Made by a program: the position numbers and the translations under genes. From Leuctra nigra (taxonomy: Eukaryota; Arthropoda; Insecta; Plecoptera; Leuctridae), in NCBI GenBank assembly GCA_934045905.1, contig OW203761.1, forward strand, positions 34,398,964 through 34,462,963: a stretch of DNA of 64,000 nt. Reading direction: 5' to 3'. The notes beneath the pieces are model-generated. The model searched no databases. It was not told the origin of the DNA and saw only the letters and a list, made by a program, of their open reading frames with translations. Every line of letters begins with the position of its first letter. The stretch's first letter is position 1. Below are positions 46,201 through 58,200 of this stretch, in pieces.

Positions 46201-49200
46201 AACAAATTATAACTAACGTAGTAACTAAAACGTGTTAATTAACTAGTAAACTAATGACTAATGTAATGATTCAGTTGATTCAAAGTGATTTTAGAAATGA
46301 TTTAGATCGTGCAAAAGGATGTTATAAATTGATGACCTTGAAAGGGATCATTATAGGAACATTTTTCTAATGTATTTTCGACTTCACTGGGACTAATACT
46401 AAAGGGATTCAATGCGCAATCCACCCAACGAAGTAGAAGTACATGGAGATCAGTGGTACCTACAGAGTCTTTATTATTTAAATGGGAAATTATATACTAC
46501 GACAATAGCGTTAGTTACGATTCTATTTTTAGATTTGACTGGTGTCGCGATCTAGCGGGAATTGGGTCTAACTAGAGGCAGTTCGGACAACGACTGGCTG
46601 TCAAAGTGAAATGCGCACTACAAAGCATTGCTGTTACGGAATTTGTAAGGAGTGATACGAGATGTAATTATAAAGAATAATGTGCTAGGAGTTTCTTTAT
46701 TGACTATCCTAAACACCGTTAACAACCTGACAAGTGTAAAAAGTGGATGGCTGCATGTGGAATAAAAATTTTACTAAAATCTATTACCCTGCAAATAGTT
46801 GAATTTTGAGTATGCTGATGGCCGGGTTTTGTGTAATAAACTTATAATATTATAACACATTATTACAATTACCTATAATATAAGTATTTGAGTAAGTGTG
46901 GGATATCATGTCCTCATCAAGAAGCAGGCTCAAGCCACTTGTCTTGCGGGTTCACTTTTAGGTAAAAGCTAGTTCACATTGTCCCTATTAATTATTAATA
47001 ACCCATCCATTATACCTATAGATGTATATTATTATATCACAATCTTAAGTTAGGATTATGCTAATCTTGATTAAAATATTCACTAACGTTTTATTTAACT
47101 TCTTTATTATTATTAATATAAAACGTTCGGGAATAATTTAATCAAAAATAGTATGATATTGTACACATCCATTGTTTTCGTAGGAACAAATAAAGTGTTC
47201 CTGGCACATCATCCTCACCTAATTCAACGAGATGTACCTACTGCCGTTGAATGAATTTTTCACATATATTTATTTGAGTTTTAAATATTTTAATGTTTCA
47301 ACAACTCGTTTCAAATAGTGAAACCATGTACGAAGCCATACAAACTGAACATGACAGCTGAAAGTTTGTCCGAACTGCCAGAGATATGCGCGCGCAGTTC
47401 CATCTGTGACGTCAGCACAAGGGGGCCAATTCTTGAGTTTTCATGTTTTGAAACCATGTGTGGTTTCATTGTTTAAAACTTAAAAAAGTTGAAGGCTAAG
47501 CAATAGTTGTCAACTTTTTTACGTTTTAAACAATGAAACCACACATGGTTTCAAAACATGAAAACTCAAGAATTGGCCTCAAGGCCAATCGTAACTATAA
47601 CGCTATTGCTGATGTATTGTGAATTTTGTATATTCAATGTTATTTGTCATAGTTATTATAGTTTTTAGAGTAGGTATTAACAATAAAAAGTGATTCTGGG
47701 GCTCTGAAATGAACAAACTGAATCAAAAAACCTTCCAAATTGTTGTCCTGCACGGCGATTTTTTTCCTTTCTAATTTTCAAAAGTAGTTCCAAGATCCCA
47801 CAAATAAGTGATACGTGATGGAGCCACTTCTGGCAAGATGGCTATCAGGTCCACATATTAATTTGTTTGTTTTTACATTTCGTGTTTCCATAAAGCAATG
47901 AAAAAACAAAAAACAAATGAAATTGATATTTAGCTATAAATTTACTTTCTTGGCCATAACAAACATCTAGATATCAAATATTTGTATTTATATTTATGCA
48001 AATGCGCCCTTGATAGCCGCCATTTACCTAGTACCACAAAATCCACCAGAGGTCAGTTGTGTTCCTTATTTTCTCCATGTTAGTAGGTTGCCATTTGTCT
48101 CTCAAATGAGTAGCCACTTGGGCAAAGAAGCTTAAAATATCTGATAAGTTACCCTATACCCAGCTCCCTTTTCTTAATTCATAGATCCTCCCCCCCCCCC
48201 CCACCCCCCCCCCCAATAATGATTTGTTCTGCGCACGCCTATAAAATGATGTTAGAATCACATCACCCCAATTAAAATTTCTATCAAGCACGTTATTACA
48301 CCAGAGTTCACTTTGCTTACCTGTAATTAACGTAACCAGTCACAAAATCTTGAGGAGTATTCTCGTTTGGCTTTCCATATTTATCAAGGAGACCACTCTT
48401 AATCATACTCTTCTTCAAGGATGCCTAAAAACCAATCAAAGCATTAAAACAGAAGCATAATACCAATATCAAAGTCACATGGTGGTATTTTGATGAAATA
48501 TCAAATTAAACATGTGGTAAAACAGTGGTGATAATAGAGTGTGGGCTAGAGTTAACAAGTATAGAAACATAGCAAGAATCTATACCTTTGGTCCCAAGCC
48601 CCATTTCTTGGGATAGGTTTCTCGCTCCATTATCACTCGTTTGATCTTGGCTACTACTCCATGGTCACAACTAGCAATTGTTGCAGTTGTCATCAAAGCA
48701 ATGCCTGAAAAAGGTAAATAAAATAGGTAATAAAATAAAAAGTATGTAGGTACTAATGAAAAGGAAAACACTCGGGATGTGCAGTGCAAGTTTAATATTA
48801 AGGTCGAGTCAAGTTCGATTAGGACGAGAATCATCTTTCGAGTAGAGTTTCAGTCATTTTCAGTAATACGTTCACATACATTAATCTACAATTAAGTGTA
48901 ACTTTTACTGCTACTAGAATACAACACTACTAGAAAACTACTCTGTACATACTACTAGAAATAGTACTTCTTTCTTAGGCCAAGAATGGGAGTGGTGTTT
49001 AGGTCTGGAGTTGGGTAAATGCATTCCTAGCAGTATTGCCAGAAGTGGTATCAGGAATATTCATATTTCCCAATATCTTAACAATCGCAGTGAACAATAG
49101 TTCGTAATTTCAAATGAAATGCATGCATTCTCGTGAGGTGAGGGGTGGATAAGTAGGTGCCAAACAGACTTTTCTAATAAAAAAATGTTGCCAACTCGCA

Positions 49201-52200
49201 AAATTCAGCACCTCAAACTCGACTCTAACTCGAAATTTTGAGTACTTGCACACCCCTCGAAAACATCAATGCTTGCCGCCTCGTCCTCGAAGAGCGACCA
49301 AGGGTTATGAATGCTCTCTCTGACACAAAGTCACTGTTCAACTAAATGGGTGTACCTCTATGGATTTTTCTCCATATCAATATTTTATGTTTTATGGATT
49401 GATCAAAGGCAAAAGGGGAACAAGAGAGGAATTAAAGAGCCTATGAAGGATAACAACGGGGACCTAGTATGTAACGTGGAAGAAATAAATAGTCTGTGGG
49501 GAGAGTACTTCGAGAATCTCCTAAATGTAGGAAAGGAGCGGGGTGTACCAGTGGAGGAAGAAGAGCAGCAGTTCGGAGAGGAAGTGGAAGAAAGTGGAGT
49601 GGATGATGTTCTTACTGAGGTGGAAATAACAAGAGCCCTCAAAGAGATGAAGAATGGCCGAGCACCAGGCATTGATGAAGTGACGATAGAGATGGTGAAA
49701 GCAGCGGGGGATGCGGGTAAAAGATGGCTTTACCTTCGTGGAAGCAGAAGAAGATCGCAAGAAATGCAGTAATTATAGGGGAGTGACATTACTATGCCAG
49801 TGTGCAAAGGTGTTTGAGAAAATAGTGGAGTGTAGATTGAAGAATTACGTGGAAGAGGGATTGAGAGAGGAGCAGTATGGATTTAGGAGAGGGCGGTCTA
49901 CAATGGGGTTGCTCACGCAAAACTATTGTAGATGGCGCTCCTGTCCTAACCGTAATAAGAACCAATCAAAATGCCGAGAGAGAGCCAATCAAAATGCAGA
50001 GCGGAATGGAATATTTTTAAACCTTGGCGGGAGTTTGATTCAGAGATCTTGGATTCAGAGACCAACCAATCAGAGAGAGACACTTCCAATGCCGCTAGCG
50101 CTGCGAGTGAGAGCAAATGGCAGTGAACAACCCCATTGACGCAATTTTCACCTTGCGCCAGATGATGGAGCAGCAGTGGGAGAGGGGTGGCAATGCATAT
50201 GGCCTTCTTGGACTTGGAGAAGGCATTATGATAGGTTGCCAAGGAAAAGAGTGTGGGAGTGTTTGGTAAAGAGAGGAATAGGCAAGGAGTTGGTTGAGCG
50301 GATCAAAGTATGTACCGGAACAGTGTGAGTTGTGTGCAGTCGGGAGTGGGGAGATCGGAATGGTTTTATATTAGTGAAGGGCTTCGGCAAGGGAGTGTTC
50401 TATCACCAATTCTGTTCATCATAGTAATGGACTAGTTGCTGAAGAAAGTTGAGCCAAATGAGGGGGATGAACCCCACGGCGTGGGGAGAAACTAGGGAGG
50501 AAGTGCAGTTAAAGATTGATAAGTGGAGTGAAGAGACAGAGAAGATGGGTTTGAGAATAAGCGAAGAGAAGAGTGAAGTAATGACAATGGAACGGAAGAA
50601 GATAAGACAAGGACATGCCAGAATCAAGATGAGAGATGGATGGTTGAAGGAAGTAGAGGAATTTAAGTACCTGGGGAGCCTGCTCACCAACAAGGCAAAA
50701 GTAGATAGAGAAGTACAGGAAAGAAGAAGGAAAGCGGAGTGTTTCTATCAGGCAGTGAGAAAGTTGCTTTGGCACGAGAAGTTCCCAAAAGTGTGTAAAA
50801 TGATAATGTATAAAATGTATTTCCTGCCAATTCTAACATACGGGGCAGTGACGTGGTCAGCGGGAGGACAGGAAATGGATCAGCTTCAGGCAGCGGAGAT
50901 GAAGTTCTTGAGGAGTGTGAAGGGAGTCACAAGAATGGACAAGATCCGAAGTAAGAAGATAAGAAGTGAGCTGGGGGTAGAGAGATTGGGGTTTAAATTG
51001 GGCAGAGAGAGGCTTCGGTGGTTTGGCCACATGAAAAGGATGGGAACAGGGCGAGTGCCACGGCGGGTGTTTGAGTCGGCTACTTCGGGACCACGTAGAG
51101 TAGGAAGACCAAGAGAGAGGTGGATTGGAGTTATTAAGGACGATGTTTTGGAGAGAGGGGGAAGTTGGAGTGAGTTGGAGGCTGAGAGACAGTGGGAGGA
51201 CAGAACAAGGTGGAGGCAATTTGTGGAACAATTGGAAGCGGAGGAAGAAGAAGAAGACGAGGAGGAGATGCCAGGCGTGGCCAGCCGGTCTCCAGTAGTC
51301 CTGCGGCCCTAGTGTTGGTGGGAACACCCACCCCCTGACCCATTAAATTGGAACCAGTGGATAGATTATTATTATCAATATTTTGGGCTATTACATGACT
51401 TGGGGAAACAAACAGCTATGTTCAATTTATATAATCCAAACGTAACAAAAACATATTTAAAAATTTAATTTGTACACTACATAAAAATGTTGGCTTCGTG
51501 GTTCTTCCAATCCAGTATTCAGTTACTATTCATTAGTGGTTTGATGTTAACGCTTACCAAGTGCAATGGCTTCTCCCTTCGTTGTCACAATGACGATCTC
51601 TTGATTCATTTCAATACCATCTTCGTATCGCAACACACCCGGCAGCATGATCTTAGCACCGTAACATATGGCATTGACAGAACTGTCTTTCATGATGATC
51701 CGTTTGTGATTAACAAGCAAGGATTCCAGCGGTCGAATCACTCGCCGGAGGTACGACTCATCCTTGTGATTCTCGTACAGCCACTGAGCATCCATGACAT
51801 CGTGAAGCGTTACCAGACCATCCAATTCCGATTGAATGCCAGACCGGTTACGACGCAGCTCAATCATTTGGCCACCAGTGCCGAGGAGCAAACCCAAGTG
51901 AACGCAAAGTGTACGGATATAGGTTCCTGCCTCGCACTTGACCCATACAATTCCTGAAAATTGTAAAGAATTTGTCATTACCTAGTAAAATAAAATGTAC
52001 ACAATTATATATGATGGTGATTTCATCGAGTAGATTGCAGAACTGGCTTAGCTTGAATATTTAATTTAATTTATTTATTATTATCATAAGTCAAATGAAA
52101 TCAATATTTGAAAACCTACCAATGTTTCTCTCGGGATCATATTCCAGTAGTTTGTTCTCGTAAATCGTTCTAACACGTAGTTGACGCTTAACAGCAGAGA

Positions 52201-54946
52201 TTAATGGGGGTCTTTGAAACAGAGCTCCTTTCAGTTTCTCCAGTGCTTGGCAGACCTTGGTCTCCTCAATTGCAGAATGAAGCTTGAAAATGGTGACATA
52301 CTCCTTTCCAGCATTCTGCTGAGATTTTGCAAGACGGGTAGCTCGCTCGATGCACACAATCAAGCAACCTGAAACAATTGTGTGAATGTGTTAAAGAAGC
52401 ATTATGTGTAGTTCTCCCAGTGCACATGATATACGTCAGACCTTCATAGTCCTTGTCTTAGGTCAACATCAGTTCTATTCAGGACATGCATTAAAGTCAT
52501 AAGATTTCATTGTTTGTTACAGATAACTATGTACAAGCGTGGAAATTAGTTGGTTATACTCTATCTCTCTCAGCTCCATATAAAAACATGTTTGTGATAT
52601 GGGTCAGAGAGAGGCAAAATACAACGATCTTATTTCCATGACTGTACCTACTTCACTGTGGTGGTCTACTACCAATTCATCACTAGTAATCAACAAACTC
52701 ACCTGTAGTCTTTGGATCTAAGGTCCCAGAATGTCCAGTTTTTTCAACTTTGAGAATTCTTTTAACCCATGCCACAACTTCATGGGAGCTTGGATTCGAT
52801 GGTTTATCAAGGTTTATAATCCCAGTGCGTACGTAATCTTGAATGTTTCTTTGTAGCGGAGAAGATCCAACAGGTATTGGTGTGTAATGATTTGTACGTA
52901 CATTTAACTTTTCAAAATTCTAGGAAAATAAAATATGAAGTTTTTTAATGTAATATGCAAAACAATAAATTGACAAACCAATCAATCTAGATTCAATTCA
53001 ACCCTATTGAACAGGGAATAGCATGTCTTTTTCCAACTTTGTTAGGTACCTAGGTACCTATTTTACAATATTTAAAAAAAAATCAAGCAAGGGTGTTGAT
53101 TAAAAATAACACTAAAACTATCATAATCTCATCCCGAACAATTGACCAAAAAAAATCAGTAGATTTTTACAGTAGTAGGTAGACCAGTGGACACACACGA
53201 CACATCCACCTTGGAACATTTTGTGCGATCTTTTAAGGCTCAATCACACATTCTCTTGATTGTGGGTGTATACAGTTTGTTCAAATCTTCTTTTCAATGA
53301 CTATGAAGGTGAATATGGCAACACAAATGATGTAGGTACTACGCTAGCACTAACACAACAAAATGAAAACAGCTAGAACTTAGGTTGCACATTTAAGCTA
53401 GTTAGCGGATTCACTTTGGAAAGTTTAGGTTGGCAAAGTGTGAATTCAGGTGAAGGATCTGGATGGTGCTGTTTAGTTTCACCCTAGCGGCGTTGTAAAC
53501 ATAAATTGAACAGCCTGTTGGGAAGAGGAAATAAGTAGTACCTAAGTAATAGCACTGCCAGTGTCAGCAAATTTATGTTCCTCCCTCACACGTTTAAACA
53601 TAACTTTTAAGAGTTTAAATGTTTAGGTACCTACTAGGACCTACCTAATCCACAGATTTTCCCACCCCTATTATCCAACAATCTCTACAATTGCAAAAAC
53701 GCCTGGTGTGTCCTTGAACCACGCCAATGCTCGCATCCAATGCATCGTGAGTACGTACTACTGGAAAACAGTAATAAGATTTAAAAGGCTCCATTCACAA
53801 ACCTTTAACAGCAATGGCCACTGCGATGTATCAAGAACTGGGCTCTTTGTTGAAGGTTTAATATGGAGTTCCTGTTCAAGTTGCAAATCGCCAAGAGATT
53901 TGTCTTTCTTCTTTTTCTTCTCACTAGATCCTGTGAATTAAACCATAAAATGTAATCATTAGGTACCTAAATGAATTGAACCAGTACAAAATAATAGACT
54001 CATACACCGGTCTATGTGTGGTTGCAATTAGGTAGTACCTACTGAAACTGGGGAAGGTGAACAATTTACGTTTTTACGCCTGTCTTCCATGGTCGCGATG
54101 ATTTCGCCGCGATGTTGCTTTGAGGCATGATTTTTCAGTCACCCTCTTCCATGGTCGCGATGTTTTTCTCCGCCGCGTCATGGTATTTCTGACTCCCCCA
54201 TTAGTCCAGTATAGTGGTTCAGCGGTAACCACCACGCCAATCAATGCGCACACCGCAGCGTCAAAAATTCTTCGCTTTGTTATTGAAGTTGGTTATAGGT
54301 ACTTTCAGCGGCGATTCGCGTAACGTCATGCGTTGCTGCGATTCGAGCTCTGATTGGTCGAGAGACCCGCTCGGGGCAAAAGATCGCGGTTGCGGCGAAA
54401 AATTTCACCATGGAAGACGGGCTTTTAACATAGACAGGGTCAACTTATTTACACGACCTTCTCCTCCCCCCCCCCCCCCTTGCCTAACGGGTTCTGCTAT
54501 CCTCAGGCTGACCTCCCTGGTTATTGACTACACCCGAATCAGGTCCCACCCGCCAAACCCTTTTGGGGTGATGGGAGAAAAATGGAAAATAGGTATCAAT
54601 TATCAATCATGCACTAGGGATCACCGATTTGCGCACCATGTTGTCCTTGTCTTTTACTGTGACCAGTGTGCTTTTCTGGAAGGAAGTCTTTCAGTGAAAC
54701 CTGTGTTGGCCACTAGCATAGGTACTACTATTCACATCGATGTCAGTGCGGAATTTTCTTAGGTCTGCACTGCCACCACAGCTACACATGACCACTGGCC
54801 ATAACACAGCTCATGCGGCAGTAAGGTTAGGTTTATATAAAAATTGATAGTGAAGTAACATACACAATGTAGGTAGGTAGATTGCCAGTAACAGGAGAAA
54901 CAACCGACTCAATATTATTCAATAACTTACCACTGTATTCTGTCAT
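43239..54946 (-). CDS. DKC1: dyskerin, H/ACA RNP pseudouridine synthase, 10 coding exons
   Basis: Exons in coding order: 54931-54946, 53803-53930, 52703-52919, 52120-52368, 51558-51953, 48586-48704, 48321-48424, 45889-45961, 45305-45457, 43239-43292; 502 residues, GT/AG throughout. Dyskerin (Nop60B/Cbf5) is the catalytic subunit of box H/ACA snoRNPs, converting uridine to pseudouridine in rRNA and snRNA, and in many animals it stabilises telomerase RNA. The DKCLD/N-terminal part has [16 protein letters not shown]; the TruB domain has [11 protein letters not shown] with catalytic Asp116; then [10 protein letters not shown] and [11 protein letters not shown]; the PUA domain is about 285-360 ([16 protein letters not shown]). 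Lys-rich blocks at both ends are likely nuclear and nucleolar signals. Length is close to human (514). Confidence 0.97.
43514..43724. mobile_element. TA-flanked MITE
   Basis: Ends CACTCCCCCAAATAATAAAC and GTTTATTATTTGGGGGAGTG are perfect inverted repeats, extended by GGTAC/GTACC; TA flanks both sides. 211 bp, in the last DKC1 intron. Tc1/mariner-like by target. Confidence 0.85.
43905..44880 (+). mobile_element. Helitron2-like element, plus orientation
   Basis: Ends at CTAG (44877-44880) after AACACGTTACACAGAGCATTTC, a degraded form of the terminal hairpin. The interior matches other copies (CGATCGAGCTGAAATTTTGC, CAGCCAAATCCTCCCATTG). The start near 43905 is diverged. A TTAA MITE lies inside at 43955-44089. 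Confidence 0.65.
43955..44089. mobile_element. TTAA MITE, GC-rich, copy 1
   Basis: Ends GCTACGTTTACAGTTCGACG and CGAACTGTAAACGTACC, flanked by TTAA (43951-43954) and TTTA. The interior has GCGCTAGCGCTGA and GGCCAATCAGGAGGCTC, as in copy 2 at 55467-55634. Confidence 0.8.
44889..45096. mobile_element. TA-flanked MITE, second copy of the 32277-32493 family
   Basis: Ends CACTTGGCCAAACAAAACTT and AAGTTTTGTTTGGCCGAGTG with TA at both flanks. The interior is nearly identical to 32277-32493 (for example GATAGGCT, AAGATCGCACCATCAGAAGT), about 210 bp. Confidence 0.88.
45638..45792. mobile_element. Harbinger-type MITE
   Basis: TAA at 45635-45637 and 45793-45795. Ends GCCCCGGTATTACCAAAGTTAA and TTAACTTTGGTTATACCGGCCC. 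A 3-bp TAA target with GG-type ends fits PIF/Harbinger. 155 bp, in a DKC1 intron. Confidence 0.75.
46502..47609. mobile_element. 1.1-kb inverted-repeat element
   Basis: Left ACAATAGCGTTAGTTACGATT pairs with right AATCGTAACTATAACGCTATTG. A partial end copy (CAATAGCGTTAGTTACAATT) occurs at about 56249. It includes CGCGATCTAGCGG near 46547 and the MITE at 47424-47578. No transposase frame. Confidence 0.65.
47424..47578. mobile_element. 155-bp MITE, nearly perfect hairpin
   Basis: GGCCAATTCTTGAGTTTTCA to about 47490 is the reverse complement of the right half ending AAGAATTGGCC. Only the centre (GAAGGCTAAGCAATAGTTGTC) is unpaired. It lies at the right end of the 46502-47609 element. Confidence 0.85.
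47802..48075 (+). repeat. dispersed repeat copy 3
   Basis: Matches 1532-1691 plus 2446-2571 (AAATAAGTGATACGTGATGG, GCCATAACAAACA, GAGGTCAGTTGTGTTCCTTA). The centre is uninterrupted but diverged. Confidence 0.75.
49390..51365 (+). pseudogene. non-LTR retrotransposon C, broken
   Basis: Same family as retrotransposon B. Plus-strand pieces in different frames: [37 protein letters not shown] and [12 protein letters not shown] (cut by a MITE at 49905-50134); frameshifted remains of motif A near 50210; then [38 protein letters not shown] and GRPRERW in one long frame (50449-51312). The segment that should encode the YADD box is deleted (about 50430-50490). It ends CCCTAG, then hairpin GGTGGGAACACCCACC and an ATT-rich tail. 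It lies in a DKC1 intron, antisense to that gene. Confidence 0.85.
49905..50134. mobile_element. 230-bp MITE inserted in retrotransposon C
   Basis: Ends GGGGTTGCTCACGC and GTGAACAACCCC; flanks CAAT and ATTG. Rejoining the flanks gives TCTACAATTGACGCAATTTT, which restores the frame of the RT motif found in element B, so the target was CAATTG with AT duplicated. Homologous in inverted orientation to the ends of 17461-19089. Confidence 0.82.
52534..52644. mobile_element. TA-flanked MITE related to 32162-32274
   Basis: Shares ATACTCTATCTCTCTC, CATATAAAAACATGTTT and GGGTCAGAGAGAGG with the 32162-32274 copy; ends are diverged. It lies between DKC1 exons 3 and 4. Confidence 0.65.
54078..54422. mobile_element. 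MITE with GCCTGTCTTCCATGG ends
   Basis: Left GCCTGTCTTCCATGGTCGCG pairs with right CACCATGGAAGACGGGC, and TTTCGCCGCG words pair further in. The left end is partly duplicated (TCTTCCATGGTCGCGATG again at 54146). 345 bp, first DKC1 intron. Confidence 0.7.
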
Positions 54947-55207
54947 ATTTAATCAAATAAGTCGTAAGGTGTTCAATGTTCAAGCAACACGTGTTGAAAC
55001 GACGCCGCAAAATCAACACACAAATGTATTATTTTTATTTTTCTAAACCGGATACGGAAACCAACGGAAACCCAGATTACCACCGCCGCCTTTCTCGATA
55101 AATCATTCACAGCCTTCTTTATTAATCATTCTTCCCGCATTTACGCGGGAAAGCTGTTGGTTGAGTGAAGTTGGAGTGAAGAGTCTTGTGTTTTCATTCA
55201 TAGTGAA
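54947..55207. promoter_or_regulatory. probable bidirectional promoter DKC1 / RNASEH2C
   Basis: Only 261 bp separate the two divergent ATG codons, so both 5' UTRs and both promoters must lie here or overlap coding exons. No TATA box is evident at a convincing distance. Confidence 0.6.
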
Positions 55208-58200
55208 ATGGCAATTCATATTGTGAAAGGAAAAGCGGACCCTGACTTAATTGTAAATAAGATTCAAACTTTACATTATATGCCGTGTAAAATTAATTGT
55301 GAAGGGAGTGCCAATGTGTCAAAGTTCTTTCAACCATATGTTGACAAACAAGACAATGATCAAGGTGAGAATCATGATTCATGGTTAGGATAGGAGTAGG
55401 TAGGTAAGACCTACAGGTACCTACCTACCTACTTAGTATAAAGTGGTTGATATACCTACACCTTAAGGTACGTTTACAGCTCGGCGTTCGTTCGACGTTC
55501 GGCGCTCAGCGCTCGACGTTGAGCCTCCTGATTGGCCAGCGCTGGGCGGCTGGCGTTCAAGGTCAAATACCTATAAACCATGTTCATCTTTCAGCGCTAG
55601 CGCTGAGCGTCGAACGTCAAGCTGTAAACGTACCTTAACACGGTAAATCTTATTCTTGCATGACAAACTTACGTGACAAGCCTGGAAAACCTTCATGCCA
55701 ACGGCACAGCTTGAAATACAAGTTGGCAAGTAAGATTGACCATGGGTGCGGTCCCTTTTGATCTCGGTCTGGACTTTCCGCGACCGAGCTGGTCCGTATT
55801 CGCGTCGATCTTCTGAACCCAGCGGTCCGTTAATCCGGTCACGACCACCAGTTGCCAACCGACCATTTGCTTCGCAGCCAGTCGCAGTGGTCTTAGATGA
55901 ACGGTCGGCACGACCGAAAAAGAGGTCCATTATTGTCAGATTTTACTCCGGTCGGCTACAACTTATTGCAGCTGAGAAAAAGGGACCCATCCCTAACCAC
56001 TCTGCAAAGGATTTTTCTAACACAATTTTGCCACCTAGCACCATTCTTAAATTCAGCAAAAACATAGCAGATATCCATTGTCCATATCCTTACATTGGAT
56101 GCCATTTTCTTGCTATATGGTTTTGCTACTCAAGTTCCTAGGAAAACCTTTCTAGTTGGTAGCTACTAGGAATGCAGGCCGATTCACAATTGATGCGAAT
56201 GCGAAACTAGAACCTTTGGTTCCCACGTTTACATTAGTGTGTTGCATCAATAGCGTTAGTTACAATTAGGGATTGGACTTTTACCGATTCTCAAAAAATT
56301 GGTAAATTTCAATGGCAGATACCAAAATATAAAGTGCATACCATACAATATATTCCTTTCTAAAGGTTGAACCGCAGCGCGATTGTGTAAGCTTCACTTC
56401 CAAGTTAGACGGTCATCGTCTAATCTCGTCCATCGTCCATCTCCTAGATGCTGAGTGTGTAGCTCACTTTAGAGATGGAGTACTACACCTCTATCCAGAG
56501 TTAGACGGACTACATCTACATCGGACTACTTCGCAGAATTTTTTTTAGGGTCCCCTCCCTACCAAAGAGTTTCTAGTAGGCTTCCCCTACTTTTTAAATT
56601 GCCTTGTAAAAAAAATCTTAAAAAATGTGTACATCTTTTTGTGTTAATTTTTTAATAGTACCTAGGTACCTACCCACTGTAAGACACCTTTTCAATTATT
56701 AATTATAAATCCTACATTGCGTGCTGTGGATTTTTGTAGTAGGTAGGAATTGTAGTAAAATAAGATGTGAATTTAAAAAGAAATGTATGTGGGCAGACCT
56801 TAGTAATAGTAGCTATGAGCTTTGTCCAACTTATGTTTAAAATAGGCCACCATGACAGACAGGGAAAATCATAGGTCATCTAGTAAGATGCTGCAGTGGC
56901 CTTTTTCATACACTAGGAAAACGCTCTGTGTAACGCGTTGATGAGCGAGCACCGACCCGCGCAACATCGCCAATCGAGCACGATCCATCCTTTCAATCAA
57001 AGATAACTAACTAAACATCGTTACATGATTTTTATAGCAACTTTCCATAAACGTTCTGGAAACATTTAATAACAGGACAATGTGCCATAAATTTGATAGG
57101 TACTTCTCCATCAATCTCTGTGAACAGATATTCAAAACACTTAAAGTAGAAATAAGTATGTACATTTTTTACCGATTGGGCTGGAATAATGTGTAAAATA
57201 TGAGATTTTACATCTAGTCAAAACGTTGCTTCTAACATAACTGTGAAACACGATCAATATTAAAGAAAAAAAATGAAGTCATACTTATACATAATATAAT
57301 ATACATCCCTTATGAATTGTATTATATTCCACACAGTCAACAAGAATATGCTTTTCATTGAAACTCAGAATAGCTATCTATACACTTTAGTACATAAATA
57401 AAACAATCCTGAAAGCGGTGGAATTTCCCGCTACAATACCATCATATCTGACAGTTCCAAACATTGAAAATGTCAATAAGTGCATAAGTTATTTAATGAT
57501 TGGGCTGAAAACTTGTAAAATATGAGAAAATAATAGACTTAATGTTCATGCAAAATATGAACTTAATCGGAACATTTTGATTTTCGACCAATCGGGAGAT
57601 AATTTTATTTTTGAACCAATCAAATGACAGCTCTCAAAAACTATACACAATTAAGTTAGAATGATATTAGTATGTGTGCAAAATTTCAGCTCGATCGAAT
57701 GAAAATTGTGGCCTGTGACGTCGGTCCAAACACACAAAAAAAACACAAAAAAAAACAGAGAAAGTGTCTAAAAGTGCAGAATGGAGACGCTCGCTCAACA
57801 ATATGGCAGTCCCCCCCCCCCCCCCCCACCCCGCCCATGATCTTGATGGAAAACCGTTCCTACGCGCCCGTCGGGCACCCATTGGATTTTACAAAAGTTG
57901 GCACCCCTGCTACGGTGAACATCTTGGTATCTTGTACAGGTTTACAATGTAAAAAATAGTTACCGAGATGTTTTTATGTTTTACAGCACTTAATGCCTCT
58001 TACAGAGGTTACCCATTACGAGGAAAAGTAATCAAATTTCCTAACACCTACAGTGGTGTAGTCTTAAAAGAGACATCAAACTCATCTGCATCAGGCACTC
58101 CTGAGAGAAATCTTTTTGTTACACACAATTTTGATGCTCTCACATTCTGGAATTGGGATAAAATACCAACTAGGAATGATGCCTTTATAACTGCATTAGA

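Noticed and set aside
50857..51327. 156-codon minus-strand frame
   Set aside because: Shadow of the C-terminal frame of retrotransposon C.
54244..54762. 172-codon plus-strand frame
   Set aside because: Half of it is inside a MITE and it crosses a C run; antisense to the first DKC1 intron with no recognisable domain.
55571..55930. 119-codon minus-strand frame
   Set aside because: Overlaps a TTAA MITE and CG-rich intron sequence; composition explains the lack of stops.
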